Both the position numbers and the translations under genes were made by a program. The notes under the pieces were generated by a model. That model saw only the letters and a program-made list of their open reading frames with translations, made no database searches and was not told where the DNA came from. Source: Pleomorphovibrio marinus (lineage in GTDB: Bacteria > Bacteroidota > Bacteroidia > Cytophagales > Cyclobacteriaceae). From it: 64,000 bases of DNA. Shown one piece after another: positions 7,843 to 17,023 of the stretch (within the stretch, counting starts at the first letter, position 1; every line of letters begins with the position of its first letter). The stretch is taken from assembly GCF_003347495.1 (NCBI RefSeq), contig NZ_QCXY01000005.1, positions 186,001 to 250,000 of the forward strand, written 5' to 3'.

Positions 7843-9603
7843 ATGAAGAACCGAAAAAATATTATATGGATTTGCTTGTTGCTCATAACTGGGATCCTTA
7901 TTGGCTGGCTAATTAGGGGAGGAAGTGATATAGAGCAACATGATCATGAGCACGATCATGAAGATGAATCTGGCACCACCTATACCTGCTCCATGCACCC
8001 TCAGATCCGTCAGGATGAACCTGGGGACTGCCCCATTTGCGGCATGTCCCTTGTACCAGCCAGTCAGGTGAAAAAAGAGGAAAGTAGCCCATTTGTATTG
8101 GAAATGACCAAGGAGGCGGTGGCCATGGCAAATGTCTCAACTACGAAAGCAAGAAAGGGAACTGGTGAAGGCAAGACTACTCTGACCGGAAAGATAAAAA
8201 TCAATGAACAAAAGGTAAAAAGTCTTACTGCAAACTATCCGGGTAGAATTGAGGAACTTTTTGTCAATTTTACCGGACAGGAAATAAAGAAAGGGGAAAA
8301 ACTAGCAAGCATCTATTCTCCTGAACTGGTCAATAGCCAAAAAGAACTCCTGGAAGCGGCCAAGATCAAAGACAGGCAACCGAGTATTTATCAAGCAGCA
8401 AAGGAAAAACTCCGGTCCTGGAAAATCAGCGAGCAACAAATCCAAGAAATAGAAACTAGCGGCAAGGTTCTTACGAATTTTGACATTATCGCAGATAGTG
8501 ATGGAGTGGTCTGGTCCAGAAATATTGCCACCGGGGACTATGTAGGCAGAGGAACAGCCATGTTCGATCTGGTGGATCTTTCCTCGGTTTGGGTAATCTT
8601 GGATGCCTACGAAAAAAATATTCAAAATGTCCAAATTGGAGACCCCATTTCTTTTAAGGTCGCTGCAATTCCCGGAAGGGAATTTAGCGGTAGGATAACC
8701 TTTATCAACCCTGTGATGGATGAGTCTACCAGGACAATTCCACTAAGAGCAGAAACCAGCAACCCAGGAGGCAGATTAAAACCAGGAATGTTTGTCCAAG
8801 CGGAAATATCCTCCACATCCAGGGAACTTCCTGGATTACTAGTACCTAAATCCTCTGTACTTTGGACTGGTCCACGTTCGGTGGTTTTTGTACAGGTGGG
8901 AAACAGGGATGCACCTGCCTTTGAGATGAGGGAGGTAGAGCTGGGAGGAGCTGTAGGCAAAGATTATAGGATACTTTCAGGAATAAATGAAGGAGATGAA
9001 TTGGTAAGCCAAGGCACCTTTGCAGTAGATGCTGCTGCGCAACTTACCGGTAACTACAGCATGATGCTCAGGCCTGAGGTAAAATCCATGGATGTACCCG
9101 AAAGTTTCAGGGAGCAAATAACTGAAACGGTGAAAGCCTATTTACCACTTAAGGATGCGTTTGTCGAGAGCGACCCCCAAATGGTCTTATCAAAAATCGC
9201 CCCCTTAAAAAAGGAAGTGGAGAACGTACAAGACGAAGACCTGGACCAAAATTCCTTAGAAGAATGGAAAGGGATTAAACGCAGGTTGCTAAGAAGCCTA
9301 GAAGGAATGGGTGAAGCAAATGAAATAGGTGCTCAAAGAAAACACTTTGAGGACCTATCAGAGGAGATGATAGAGGCTGTGGAGCTCTTCGGTGTAATTG
9401 GGTTGACCCTGTACCGGCAATTTTGCCCTATGGCTTTTGATGATCAAGGTGCTTATTGGCTAAGTGCAGAAAAGGAAATTAAAAACCCCTATTTTGGGGA
9501 TGAAATGCTCACTTGTGGCGATCTTAAAGAAACCTATGAACCGGGCAAAGAGGTATTGGAAGGGGATTCCTCTCCGGAACAATCCCAACAGCATCACCAT
9601 TAA
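7843..9603 (+). CDS. CusB-type periplasmic adaptor with heavy-metal-binding domain and DUF3347
   Basis: 586 residues. An N-terminal TM anchor (about 8-25) is followed by a His/Asp run (32-41) and a small metal-binding domain with YTCSMHPQI (47-55) and CPICGMSLVP (63-72), the YHS-like cysteine-knuckle found on CusB adaptors. The barrel-sandwich/lipoyl and beta-barrel adaptor core follows (about 110-410). The C-terminal 160 residues match DUF3347, including CPMAFDDQGAYWLS near 527-540 and a conserved MLTCGD. It ends in three histidines. The adaptor bridges pump and channel and can hand Cu(I)/Ag(I) to the pump. The metal-binding modules make copper or silver the likeliest substrate of this locus. 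Confidence 0.9.
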   Translation: MKNRKNIIWICLLLITGILIGWLIRGGSDIEQHDHEHDHEDESGTTYTCSMHPQIRQDEPGDCPICGMSLVPASQVKKEESSPFVLEMTKEAVAMANVSTTKARKGTGEGKTTLTGKIKINEQKVKSLTANYPGRIEELFVNFTGQEIKKGEKLASIYSPELVNSQKELLEAAKIKDRQPSIYQAAKEKLRSWKISEQQIQEIETSGKVLTNFDIIADSDGVVWSRNIATGDYVGRGTAMFDLVDLSSVWVILDAYEKNIQNVQIGDPISFKVAAIPGREFSGRITFINPVMDESTRTIPLRAETSNPGGRLKPGMFVQAEISSTSRELPGLLVPKSSVLWTGPRSVVFVQVGNRDAPAFEMREVELGGAVGKDYRILSGINEGDELVSQGTFAVDAAAQLTGNYSMMLRPEVKSMDVPESFREQITETVKAYLPLKDAFVESDPQMVLSKIAPLKKEVENVQDEDLDQNSLEEWKGIKRRLLRSLEGMGEANEIGAQRKHFEDLSEEMIEAVELFGVIGLTLYRQFCPMAFDDQGAYWLSAEKEIKNPYFGDEMLTCGDLKETYEPGKEVLEGDSSPEQSQQHHH

Positions 9604-9869
9604 AAAATAATGCTTGAATGAAGGAATTAATCATTGCTCAAAAAAAAACCAAGATATTTCTTTATATTGCCATATGACCACTGACTAAATAATGAGAACA
9701 GATGCAATTTGCTTTCATTAAAGTTAGCATCCTTCTTCCGATTAAAGGCTGCGGATCGATCCAATTAATTGACAATTATCAATCCAAAAAGAATTAATGA
9801 TTTGGTAATTGAAGAAGGCATCTCCGAAAGCGAGATGGATGCTAACTTAGTCCTATTATTGAAAAGGCA

Positions 9870-10436
9870 ATGAATTCGGCAGATATACAGCTTTTGGAAA
9901 AAATAAAAAGGGGCGAAAGCAAGGCTTTTGAATACCTTTTTGAAAAGAATTATAAGCCCATGGTAGCAAAGGCTTATTCGAAATTAAAGGATCTGTCTAC
10001 CTCTGAAGATTTGGTTCAGGAAATATTCGCGGAACTGTGGCACAATCGAAAGCATTTAGATGTCACCAGCAATTTGAGTGGGTATTTAATGACCGCCGTG
10101 AAGTACAAAGTATTTAGGCATATTGACCGACAACGTCTAATCTGCCAGCTTTTACCTGAACATGACTCCAAACATTTTATAAATGGGGACATTTTGGCTT
10201 TTGAGGAGTTGTATGGTCAGTTACAAGTGATGATTGAAAAACTCCCCCAAAAGGAAAAAGAAGTATTTGTGCTTAGCCGCTTCCAATACTTAAACATAGC
10301 CGAAATAGCAGGCAAATTGCATTTGGCACCCCAAACCGTACACAACCGGATGCATCAAGCCTTAAAATTTTTAAGGGCAGAGTTGCGACATTATCTTTTA
10401 AATGTGTTTATAATTGTTTTTTCAGTGGTCATATAG
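9870..10436 (+). CDS. ECF sigma factor of the SusCD-associated type
   Basis: 188 residues. Region 2 spans about 10-75 with SEDLVQEIFAELW (45-57), the core-binding and -10 recognition helix; region 4 lies at about 118-165 with the helix-turn-helix NIAEIAGKLHLAPQTVHNRM. It would direct transcription of the downstream FecR, SusC and SusD genes when FecR relays the SusC signal. The last 11 residues (NVFIIVFSVVI) and the stop codon lie in copy E of the dispersed repeat, read from its other strand. The ancestral C-terminus has therefore been replaced by a hydrophobic tail. Related sigma factors often have short hydrophobic tails, so function need not be lost. Confidence 0.85.
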   Translation: MNSADIQLLEKIKRGESKAFEYLFEKNYKPMVAKAYSKLKDLSTSEDLVQEIFAELWHNRKHLDVTSNLSGYLMTAVKYKVFRHIDRQRLICQLLPEHDSKHFINGDILAFEELYGQLQVMIEKLPQKEKEVFVLSRFQYLNIAEIAGKLHLAPQTVHNRMHQALKFLRAELRHYLLNVFIIVFSVVI

Positions 10437-10568
10437 TGCCCAGTCCTGTAGCTATCAGGGGGCATTCCTACCATTTACAATTGTGACGTACCCGTCCAAC
10501 TTGATTTCCTTACTGTAATTACCAACTTTTAAAACACTGTACGTCGCCTGCGTCCTGCTCGATTTGAT
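10404..10568 (-). repeat. Dispersed ATG-bounded repeat, copy E, overlapping the 3' end of the ECF sigma gene
   Basis: On the minus strand it runs from ATCAAATCGAGCAGGACG at 10568 to GACCACTGAAAAAACAATTATAAACAC ending at 10404. The right end is well conserved. The middle is diverged and longer than in other copies, with GACGTAC and GTACGTCAC halves still visible. The flanking triplets are ATC and ATT rather than ATG. Its right end forms codons 178-188 and the stop of the sigma gene on the plus strand. Confidence 0.7.
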
Positions 10569-10726
10569 TGTTCCTTTTTCTTGATTTTTTCCCTATCTAT
10601 TTAAAATAGTTTAAGCTCCTTTATTAAGGTATTATTACGGCACCCGTGTGTATTTAACATTCAATTAATGTTTTTTTTAGGTAGTACAACAGGTATTTCT
10701 GCACTTACTATTATAGACGCTATTTT

Positions 10727-11698
10727 ATGAAGGTACCTCTACACATCCAAAAACTGATTGCCAAGGCATTAAGGGGAAAAATAAGTCCTACTGAAAAGGC
10801 TGAGTTGGATTGTTGGTACCTTCAGGAAGGAGGTACTCACCATACCGATCTAAATATCCTGGAAAAAATTAACACCAAAAAAGACCTTAAAAAAACCCTT
10901 AGGAAAATAAATTTAGTAAATGAGCCCAAAATGCTGCATTGGTTGAACGTGGTGGCTGCCAGTATCGCACTTTGCATTATAGCGGGTCTTTGGTGGGTCA
11001 CTCCAGGAGTAGAAAGGGAAAAACTGGTGCAACTAGAGGATAACCATGAAACCATACAAAATACCCAAGGAATCCGCAGAAAGATCACTTTGGCAGATGG
11101 CTCCAAGGTATGGTTAAGGGGGGAAAGCCGACTACAGATTCCCAGAAAATTTGTCGACAACCGGCGGTTAAGGTTAGAAGGAGAAGCTTTTTTTGAAGTA
11201 GTAGAGGACTCTCTTCACCCTTTTCAGGTCATCACCGAATTGGCTGTAACAGAGGTATTGGGAACCTCTTTTCTTATAAATACCAAAAACCAGCATCAGC
11301 AAACTATCACCGTAAAAACAGGAAAGGTAGCTGTAACGCCCGTAATCCATAAAATCGATACAAATGCCACCCAAACCCTCACCGCATTACAACAGGTAAA
11401 GTGGAATACTGATGGAGGTTTTGGGGACATTCAAACCGTGGATCCTAATCTCTCTTTTAGTTGGGTGGAAGGCATACTTTTCTTTAAGGAAACCCCAATG
11501 AGTGAGGTCCTGTCTGAACTGGAGGAATGGTATGGTCTTGAAGAAGTGATCAGGGAAAATTTAGGAAATAATTGCAAGGTCACTGCTACCTATACTCGCA
11601 TGAGTCTCAAGGAAGTTATGGAATCTTTACAATATGCAACCGGAATAAACTATAAAATCAATGGGAAAAAACTAAAAGTAAGCGAAGGAAACTGCTAA
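10727..11698 (+). CDS. FecR-type anti-sigma factor
   Basis: 323 residues with the usual FecR plan. The cytoplasmic N-terminal sigma-binding region (1-68) starts KLIAKALRGKISPTEKAELD. A single TM spans about 71-90. The periplasmic FecR domain (about 105-215) contains the signature RKITLADGSKVWLRGESRLQ split over a turn, and a C-terminal STN-like DUF4974 domain (about 245-320) ends YKINGKKLKV. It holds the upstream sigma factor inactive until contacted by the N-terminal extension of the transducing SusC in the outer membrane. The gene order sigma-fecR-susC-susD supports this role. Confidence 0.9.
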   Translation: MKVPLHIQKLIAKALRGKISPTEKAELDCWYLQEGGTHHTDLNILEKINTKKDLKKTLRKINLVNEPKMLHWLNVVAASIALCIIAGLWWVTPGVEREKLVQLEDNHETIQNTQGIRRKITLADGSKVWLRGESRLQIPRKFVDNRRLRLEGEAFFEVVEDSLHPFQVITELAVTEVLGTSFLINTKNQHQQTITVKTGKVAVTPVIHKIDTNATQTLTALQQVKWNTDGGFGDIQTVDPNLSFSWVEGILFFKETPMSEVLSELEEWYGLEEVIRENLGNNCKVTATYTRMSLKEVMESLQYATGINYKINGKKLKVSEGNC

Positions 11699-11700
11699 AA

Positions 11701-11726
11701 GACGGTGCTACGCCAATAGCACCGTC
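11701..11726. promoter_or_regulatory. Perfect 10-bp inverted repeat between fecR and susC
   Basis: GACGGTGCTA (11701-11710) pairs with TAGCACCGTC (11717-11726) around a 6-base loop, three bases after the fecR stop. No U-tract follows, so it is not a classical terminator. It may act as an RNA processing or stability hairpin between fecR and the more abundant susC message, or as a site for a regulator. Confidence 0.5.
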
Positions 11727-11780
11727 CAACGATTAGCGCTACATCGGGAAAATGTAACTCAACTAAATCTTTACAAAATT

Positions 11781-14700
11781 ATGAAAAAAAAGCTACTTGT
11801 CCTTTTTATGAGGATCACCATCCACACATTTATTACAGGGGCCTTGTTCTATTGGGGTTCCGGAGTGGTTTGGGCCATACATTCGGATGCCCAGGTAATG
11901 AAAGAGACCCCAGTGGTCATACCTAATACCACCATCGAACTATTTGGATTCCTCTCTTCAGTAGAAGAGCAGACAGGATTTAAGTTTGTTTATGAACAAA
12001 ATATAGATCTCCAGCAACTATTGGAATTTACGGTGATGGACACTGACCTTGAATCTGCTTTGGAAGAGGCGAGCAGGCAGTCCAACCTGGCCTTCAAACA
12101 AATCAACCAAACCATTACCGTACGGGAAAAAACAATTACCGTAAGTGCCAGCGGGTTAGCCTCTGTGGACCAAATGGTAACAGGAAAAGTGGTGGATGAT
12201 GAGGGTAATCCCATCCCCGGGGCAACGGTCTTAGTAGAGGGTACTTCAGCAGGTACTGCTACAGACATAGAAGGCAATTTTGCCATTGATGTACCACCCG
12301 GTGGGGTGATATTAGTTTCCTTTATAGGCTACCAATCCATACGAATAGAAGTAGGGAACCAATCCGAAATTCAAGTCACCTTATCCGAAGATGAAAGTTC
12401 ACTGGAAGAATTTGTAGTGGTTGGATACGGATCCGTGGAAAGAAGGGAACTCACCGGATCAGTGGCCTCCATTGGTAGGCAGGATATAGTCGCAGAGCCC
12501 ATTTATTCTTTTGAGAACCTACTACAAGGTAGGGCCGCAGGGGTAGATGTGGTGGCCGATAGTTATAGACCAGGGGCTGGATCCACTGTCCGAATTCGCG
12601 GAGCCAGGTCTTTGGTGGCGGGAAATGATCCGCTGATCGTCATGGATGGGATTCCCATTGAAGGCAACCTTATGGACATTAACCCATCAGACATAGAGTC
12701 CATAGAAATATTAAAAGATGCTTCTGCTACAGCCATTTACGGATCCCGGGGATCCAATGGGGTGATTTTGATCACCACGAGAAGAGGCTATGCCGGGGGG
12801 ACACAAATTGAGTATAGTGGGTTTGCAGGTTTACAAAACATGGCAAACCGTGTGGATCTTATGAATGCGGATCAATACATTGAAATGAACCGGGAAGCAG
12901 CAAGGCACCAAGGCACCTATACCACAGATGAAGCATTGTTTCTCGATTGGGAGTTGGAAGCCATAGAAAGAGGGGTAAATACCGATTGGCAAAGGGAGGC
13001 ATTCCAGACAGGTTTTCAGCAAAATCACCAATTAAGTGTAAGAGGCGGAACAGAAGATACCCGATATGCCCTATCCGGTACCTACTTGGAGCATAATGCC
13101 ATAGTTGGAAACAATGACTTCTCCAGATTTGTGGGCCGCTTGAACCTGGATCAGGATGTGACCAAACGCTTTAGGGCAGGAGTATCCGCACAGGTTGCAT
13201 ATAGCGCTGAATACCGTGGGGGTAATTTTAGGGATCTCCTGCTCAGAAGTCCCTTGGATTGGCCAGAAAGAGCAGAGGGTGCTCTGACCAGTGAATTTGC
13301 AGTAGGAGAAAACTTCCCTACGCTGGCCCTAAACAGGGACTTGTTTATAGACAGAAGGGACAGGACCAGGATCATCACCAACGTTTATGGAGAGATTGAT
13401 ATTATTGACGGGTTGAGTTACAGGTTCAATTTTGCCCCTGACCTTACCTATTCTGAGCGAGGCAACCATACCTGGCAGACTTCTACGGCTGGAATTTCCA
13501 ATTCCCGTACCAGCAACATCCTTTACGAGAACATCATCAACTACGAGAAAATTTTCAGCCAAAACCACAAGCTCAGGGCAACAGGACTGTATTCGGTTCA
13601 AACTTTAAGAGGTATGGGCTCAGCAGTTTCGGTGAGAGGCCTTCCCTTTGAGCAGCAACGCTACCATAACATAGGCACTGCGGAGGAGACCACTGGCAGA
13701 AGCTCCTTCCTCAACGAGTGGGAATTGGAGTCCTATATGCTAAGAATCAACTACAGCCTGATGGAAAAATATATGTTCACCCTTACAAGCAGAATCGACG
13801 GATCTTCTAGGTTGGCCGAAGGAAACCAGTACGGGATTTTTCCTTCCGCTGCTTTTGCCTGGCTTTTAGACCAAGAGGGCTTTATGAGTGGACAGTCTTT
13901 CTTTGATGAACTGAAGTTTAGAGCCAGCTATGGGGATGTAGGAAACACAGGTATTAACCCCTTTCAGACCCAAGGAAGAGTGCAACGAATCGGTTATGCC
14001 TTTGGGGATCAATCGGTTTTCGGATTCCAAAGTGCAGAACTTGCCAATACCGACCTGCGCTGGGAAAGAACCCGACAGGTGGACTTGGGCGTGGATTTCG
14101 GTTTCTGGAATAACCGGGTGATGGGTACTATTGGGCTCTATCAACAAAATACTTTTGACCTGTTGATGAATAGGCAACTCCCTCCCACTTCCGGGTTTGC
14201 CAGTGTTTTGGAAAACGTGGGAGCAACCAGAAATAGAGGATTTGAATTCAATATATCCACTGTGAATGTGGATGCCAAATCCCCTGGGGGATTTAGATGG
14301 ACTACCGATATCGTTTTTCACACCAATAGAAATGAAATAGTGGAGCTTTATGGTGGCAAAGAAGATGACCCTGGTAATCGCTGGTTCATTGGCCATCCCA
14401 TAAATGTATATTTCGATTGGGAATTTGAAGGCATTTGGCAGGAAACTGAAAGGGATATGGCTGCAAGCTTTGGGCAACAACCCGGGGACATGAAATTGAG
14501 AGATGTCAACAACGATGGGCGAATTGATGCCGATGACAGGTTAATATTGGGCTCTGATGTACCTGGATGGACAGGAAGTATCAATAACCGTATCAACTAC
14601 AAAAACTTTGACTTGTCCTTTTTCATCTATACCACCCAGGGCATCACCATTTTCAGTGAGGCAGGAGGAACTTCCCTAGGAGGAATGATCAACTTAAGGA

Positions 14701-15032
14701 GAGGATATAACCTAAATTCCAGGAATATAGACTATTGGACCCCGGAAAATCCCAGTAACGAGTACCCTAGACCAAGAGTAAGAGGCCATGATTATAGCAC
14801 TCCCATGGGGTATTTTGATGCAAGTTTTGTCAGAGTAAGGAATATCACTTTGGGATACAGCCTTCCCAATCAGGTGTTGGACAAGCTAGGACTGACAAAA
14901 TCAAGGTTCTATGGGGGAGTACAAAACCCCTTTACTTTCACAGGCTTTCCTGGCTTGGATCCTGAAGGAGCCAGAAATCATGACATGCCTAATTTCAGGA
15001 CATTCTTACTAGGAATAGATCTAGGATTTTAA
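11781..15032 (+). CDS. susC: SusC/RagA family TonB-linked outer-membrane transporter with STN signalling domain
   Basis: 1083 residues. A signal region (about 1-38) is followed by a secretin/TonB N-terminal (STN) domain at about 45-118, a carboxypeptidase-like regulatory domain at about 132-215 (GKVVDDEGNPIPGATV), a TonB-dependent plug at about 220-335 (with SIEILKDASATAIYGSRGSN) and a 22-strand-type barrel to the C-terminal TFLLGIDLGF. The STN domain marks it as a transducer that can signal to the FecR just upstream. With the SusD lipoprotein it forms the lidded pump for importing oligosaccharides across the outer membrane. The substrate cannot be read from the sequence. It follows fecR by 82 bases and precedes susD by 14. 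Confidence 0.93.
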   Translation: MKKKLLVLFMRITIHTFITGALFYWGSGVVWAIHSDAQVMKETPVVIPNTTIELFGFLSSVEEQTGFKFVYEQNIDLQQLLEFTVMDTDLESALEEASRQSNLAFKQINQTITVREKTITVSASGLASVDQMVTGKVVDDEGNPIPGATVLVEGTSAGTATDIEGNFAIDVPPGGVILVSFIGYQSIRIEVGNQSEIQVTLSEDESSLEEFVVVGYGSVERRELTGSVASIGRQDIVAEPIYSFENLLQGRAAGVDVVADSYRPGAGSTVRIRGARSLVAGNDPLIVMDGIPIEGNLMDINPSDIESIEILKDASATAIYGSRGSNGVILITTRRGYAGGTQIEYSGFAGLQNMANRVDLMNADQYIEMNREAARHQGTYTTDEALFLDWELEAIERGVNTDWQREAFQTGFQQNHQLSVRGGTEDTRYALSGTYLEHNAIVGNNDFSRFVGRLNLDQDVTKRFRAGVSAQVAYSAEYRGGNFRDLLLRSPLDWPERAEGALTSEFAVGENFPTLALNRDLFIDRRDRTRIITNVYGEIDIIDGLSYRFNFAPDLTYSERGNHTWQTSTAGISNSRTSNILYENIINYEKIFSQNHKLRATGLYSVQTLRGMGSAVSVRGLPFEQQRYHNIGTAEETTGRSSFLNEWELESYMLRINYSLMEKYMFTLTSRIDGSSRLAEGNQYGIFPSAAFAWLLDQEGFMSGQSFFDELKFRASYGDVGNTGINPFQTQGRVQRIGYAFGDQSVFGFQSAELANTDLRWERTRQVDLGVDFGFWNNRVMGTIGLYQQNTFDLLMNRQLPPTSGFASVLENVGATRNRGFEFNISTVNVDAKSPGGFRWTTDIVFHTNRNEIVELYGGKEDDPGNRWFIGHPINVYFDWEFEGIWQETERDMAASFGQQPGDMKLRDVNNDGRIDADDRLILGSDVPGWTGSINNRINYKNFDLSFFIYTTQGITIFSEAGGTSLGGMINLRRGYNLNSRNIDYWTPENPSNEYPRPRVRGHDYSTPMGYFDASFVRVRNITLGYSLPNQVLDKLGLTKSRFYGGVQNPFTFTGFPGLDPEGARNHDMPNFRTFLLGIDLGF

Positions 15033-15046
15033 TTCCCACAACTACG

Positions 15047-16657
15047 ATGAATACACTAAAAAAATACATAGGATTGGTAGGTCTGTTGGTTGCCTTACAA
15101 AGCTGCGCAGACCTTACGGAAAACATGATTACGGATACGGTGGCCGATGTACAGTTCTCCACTGCAGAGGGACTTGACGAGGCTCTTATAGGAGCTTATC
15201 AGCCCTTACGCTGGTTTTATGGAAGGGAGCCCGGCATGTTGATGAACCTTTACGGAACCGACCTTTTTCAGGAAGGTCAAAGTTACAATTCCTGGTGGGA
15301 CAACTATGGCCCTGGACTGAACTCCTCAGCCCGCTTAGAACCTTCAGGACAAGTGCTAGTATGGGAGCATTTTTACCGTGGAATCAACTACGCAAACACG
15401 GTGGTAACCCGTTCGGAGGAAATCGATGGGCTGGATCCAAACTTCAAAAACACCAAAGTCGGGGAAGCCAGGTTTCTCCGTGCCCACTACTATTTTGTGT
15501 TGGTGCAGCATTTCGGTGGGGTTCATTTGACCCTAGAAGAAACCCGGGCAGTAGAATTAGAGGCTTTTCGGACACCAGAGCCTGAAATTTATGAGGCTAT
15601 AGTGGCAGACTTAAACTTCGCAATCGCCAATTTACCTGTAAACCAGGTACAATACGGTCGCCCCACCCGCTATGCTGCCGTAAACCACCTGGCAAAAGTT
15701 TACCTTACCATGGGAAACTGGGAAAAAGCCGCGGAACTTGCGATAGAAGTCATTGAGAGCGGACAGTATCAATTGTTGGATAACTATGCTGATATCTTTG
15801 ACCCTTTCAACCAGCGGCATTCTGAAGTTATCTGGTCGGTGCAATGGGGGGATAATCCTGAGGTAAACAACCCCGGCAACGAGCTGCAACGGTTTTTGGC
15901 TCCCAGACAATGGTTACTTCCTGGTCTTATAGGGGACGATATGTACCACGTAGGAATTGCAAGATTCTGGCCTACCGATTATGCTTTGACGGAATTGTTT
16001 GGCAATGACTATAGGAATGGTGGATTACATATCCGAAACGACAGTAGGTACCATGCCACCTTCAAAGAGGTTTGGGAATACAATGACGTCCCTAATATCC
16101 CAGCCGGGAGGGCTGCTGGGGATACCGCAGCCTGGTTTACAAATGACCCAATTATGCAGGAGCTTTCTGATGAAGAAGTAGCACAAAAACCCTTTAGACT
16201 CATAAGGATCAGAGACCGAAATGATGTTTTTTCTCCAACCGTTCAAAAACATAGGTACCCCTTCTTGCGAAACAACGGCAGGGACTATATGTACATGAGA
16301 CTGGGGGAGACCTATTTGATCGCAGCTGAAGCCTTAATGATGTTGGGCAGGCTGGACGAAGCTGCTGAATATTTCAATGTGGTACGAAGCCGCGCTGCCT
16401 ATCCTGGGGAAGAAATCCCACTTATTACCCCCGATGAGTTGGATATTGACGAAATTTTGGACGAGAGAGGCAGGGAACTTGCTGGTGAACTGCACAGGTG
16501 GCCGGACTTGAAAAGGACGGGTAAGCTGCTGGAAAGGGTAAGAAAATACAATCCCTACGGAGGACCAAATATTCAGGAGCATCATGCCCTTAGGCCCATT
16601 CCACAAAGTCAAATCGACCGTACGCAGAATGAGTTTGGCCAGAACCCGGGCTATTAA
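15047..16657 (+). CDS. susD: SusD/RagB family glycan-binding lipoprotein
   Basis: 536 residues with a lipoprotein leader ending in LVALQSC (lipid-anchored Cys20). The TPR-like helical SusD fold is shown by NHLAKVYLTMGNWEKAAELA and, in the C-terminal RagB domain, YMRLGETYLIAAEALMMLGR and ILDERGRELAGELHRWPDLK. The C-terminus DRTQNEFGQNPGY is typical of the family. It sits on top of SusC as a hinged lid and captures glycans at the cell surface. It follows the transporter by 14 bases, and a hairpin with a T-run just downstream ends the operon. Confidence 0.93.
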   Translation: MNTLKKYIGLVGLLVALQSCADLTENMITDTVADVQFSTAEGLDEALIGAYQPLRWFYGREPGMLMNLYGTDLFQEGQSYNSWWDNYGPGLNSSARLEPSGQVLVWEHFYRGINYANTVVTRSEEIDGLDPNFKNTKVGEARFLRAHYYFVLVQHFGGVHLTLEETRAVELEAFRTPEPEIYEAIVADLNFAIANLPVNQVQYGRPTRYAAVNHLAKVYLTMGNWEKAAELAIEVIESGQYQLLDNYADIFDPFNQRHSEVIWSVQWGDNPEVNNPGNELQRFLAPRQWLLPGLIGDDMYHVGIARFWPTDYALTELFGNDYRNGGLHIRNDSRYHATFKEVWEYNDVPNIPAGRAAGDTAAWFTNDPIMQELSDEEVAQKPFRLIRIRDRNDVFSPTVQKHRYPFLRNNGRDYMYMRLGETYLIAAEALMMLGRLDEAAEYFNVVRSRAAYPGEEIPLITPDELDIDEILDERGRELAGELHRWPDLKRTGKLLERVRKYNPYGGPNIQEHHALRPIPQSQIDRTQNEFGQNPGY

Positions 16658-16686
16658 TACAATTGCTAGCATAACCTAATCAACTT

Positions 16687-16720
16687 TCCCCTGCCCATCG
16701 TAATTGGGTGGGGGTTTTTT
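16687..16720 (+). terminator. Rho-independent-type terminator after susD
   Basis: A C-rich arm (CCCCTGCCCA) and a G-rich arm (TTGGGTGGGGG) form an imperfect stem around TCGTAA, followed directly by TTTTTT. It is 30 bases past the susD stop, in the direction of the sigma-fecR-susC-susD operon. Confidence 0.65.
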
Positions 16721-16766
16721 GTTACGGTTTTTTCTGGAAAGGGGTAATAGGATGGAAAAATAAAAT

Positions 16767-16899
16767 ATGAAATCGAGCCCGCCTTGACGGCAGTCAGGGC
16801 ATGACGCGAGCGACACACGGAGGGATGATTATAAAACATGCGAAGATTCCCTGTCTGCCGACCAGGCAGGCATCTAACCACTGAAAAAAATATAAACAG
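16767..16899 (+). repeat. Dispersed ATG-bounded repeat, copy C
   Basis: Begins ATGAAATCGAGC and ends CTGAAAAAAATATAAACAG. It contains GGGATGATTAT, GCGAGCGACAC and two nested palindromes (CTTGACGGCAGTCAGG and CCTGTCTGCCGACCAGGCAGG). The next base starts ATGAATTGGAAC, a frame of only 18 codons to a TAG, so here the repeat abuts either a remnant start codon or a chance ATGA site. ATGA is present at both edges, as in copies A and B. Confidence 0.75.
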
Positions 16900-17023
16900 A
16901 TGAATTGGAACACCTTTTACCGAGAAATGAAATACTGCAAATTCAGAATGTTTTAGAAGAAAATATTTTTTTAATTACTAATTATATATATTTTTAGTCC
17001 TTAACCTATTAAGCCCTTTTACT

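Noticed and set aside
16900-16956. Eighteen-codon frame after repeat copy C as a gene
   Set aside because: Too short and without features; noted only because the repeat ends on its ATG.
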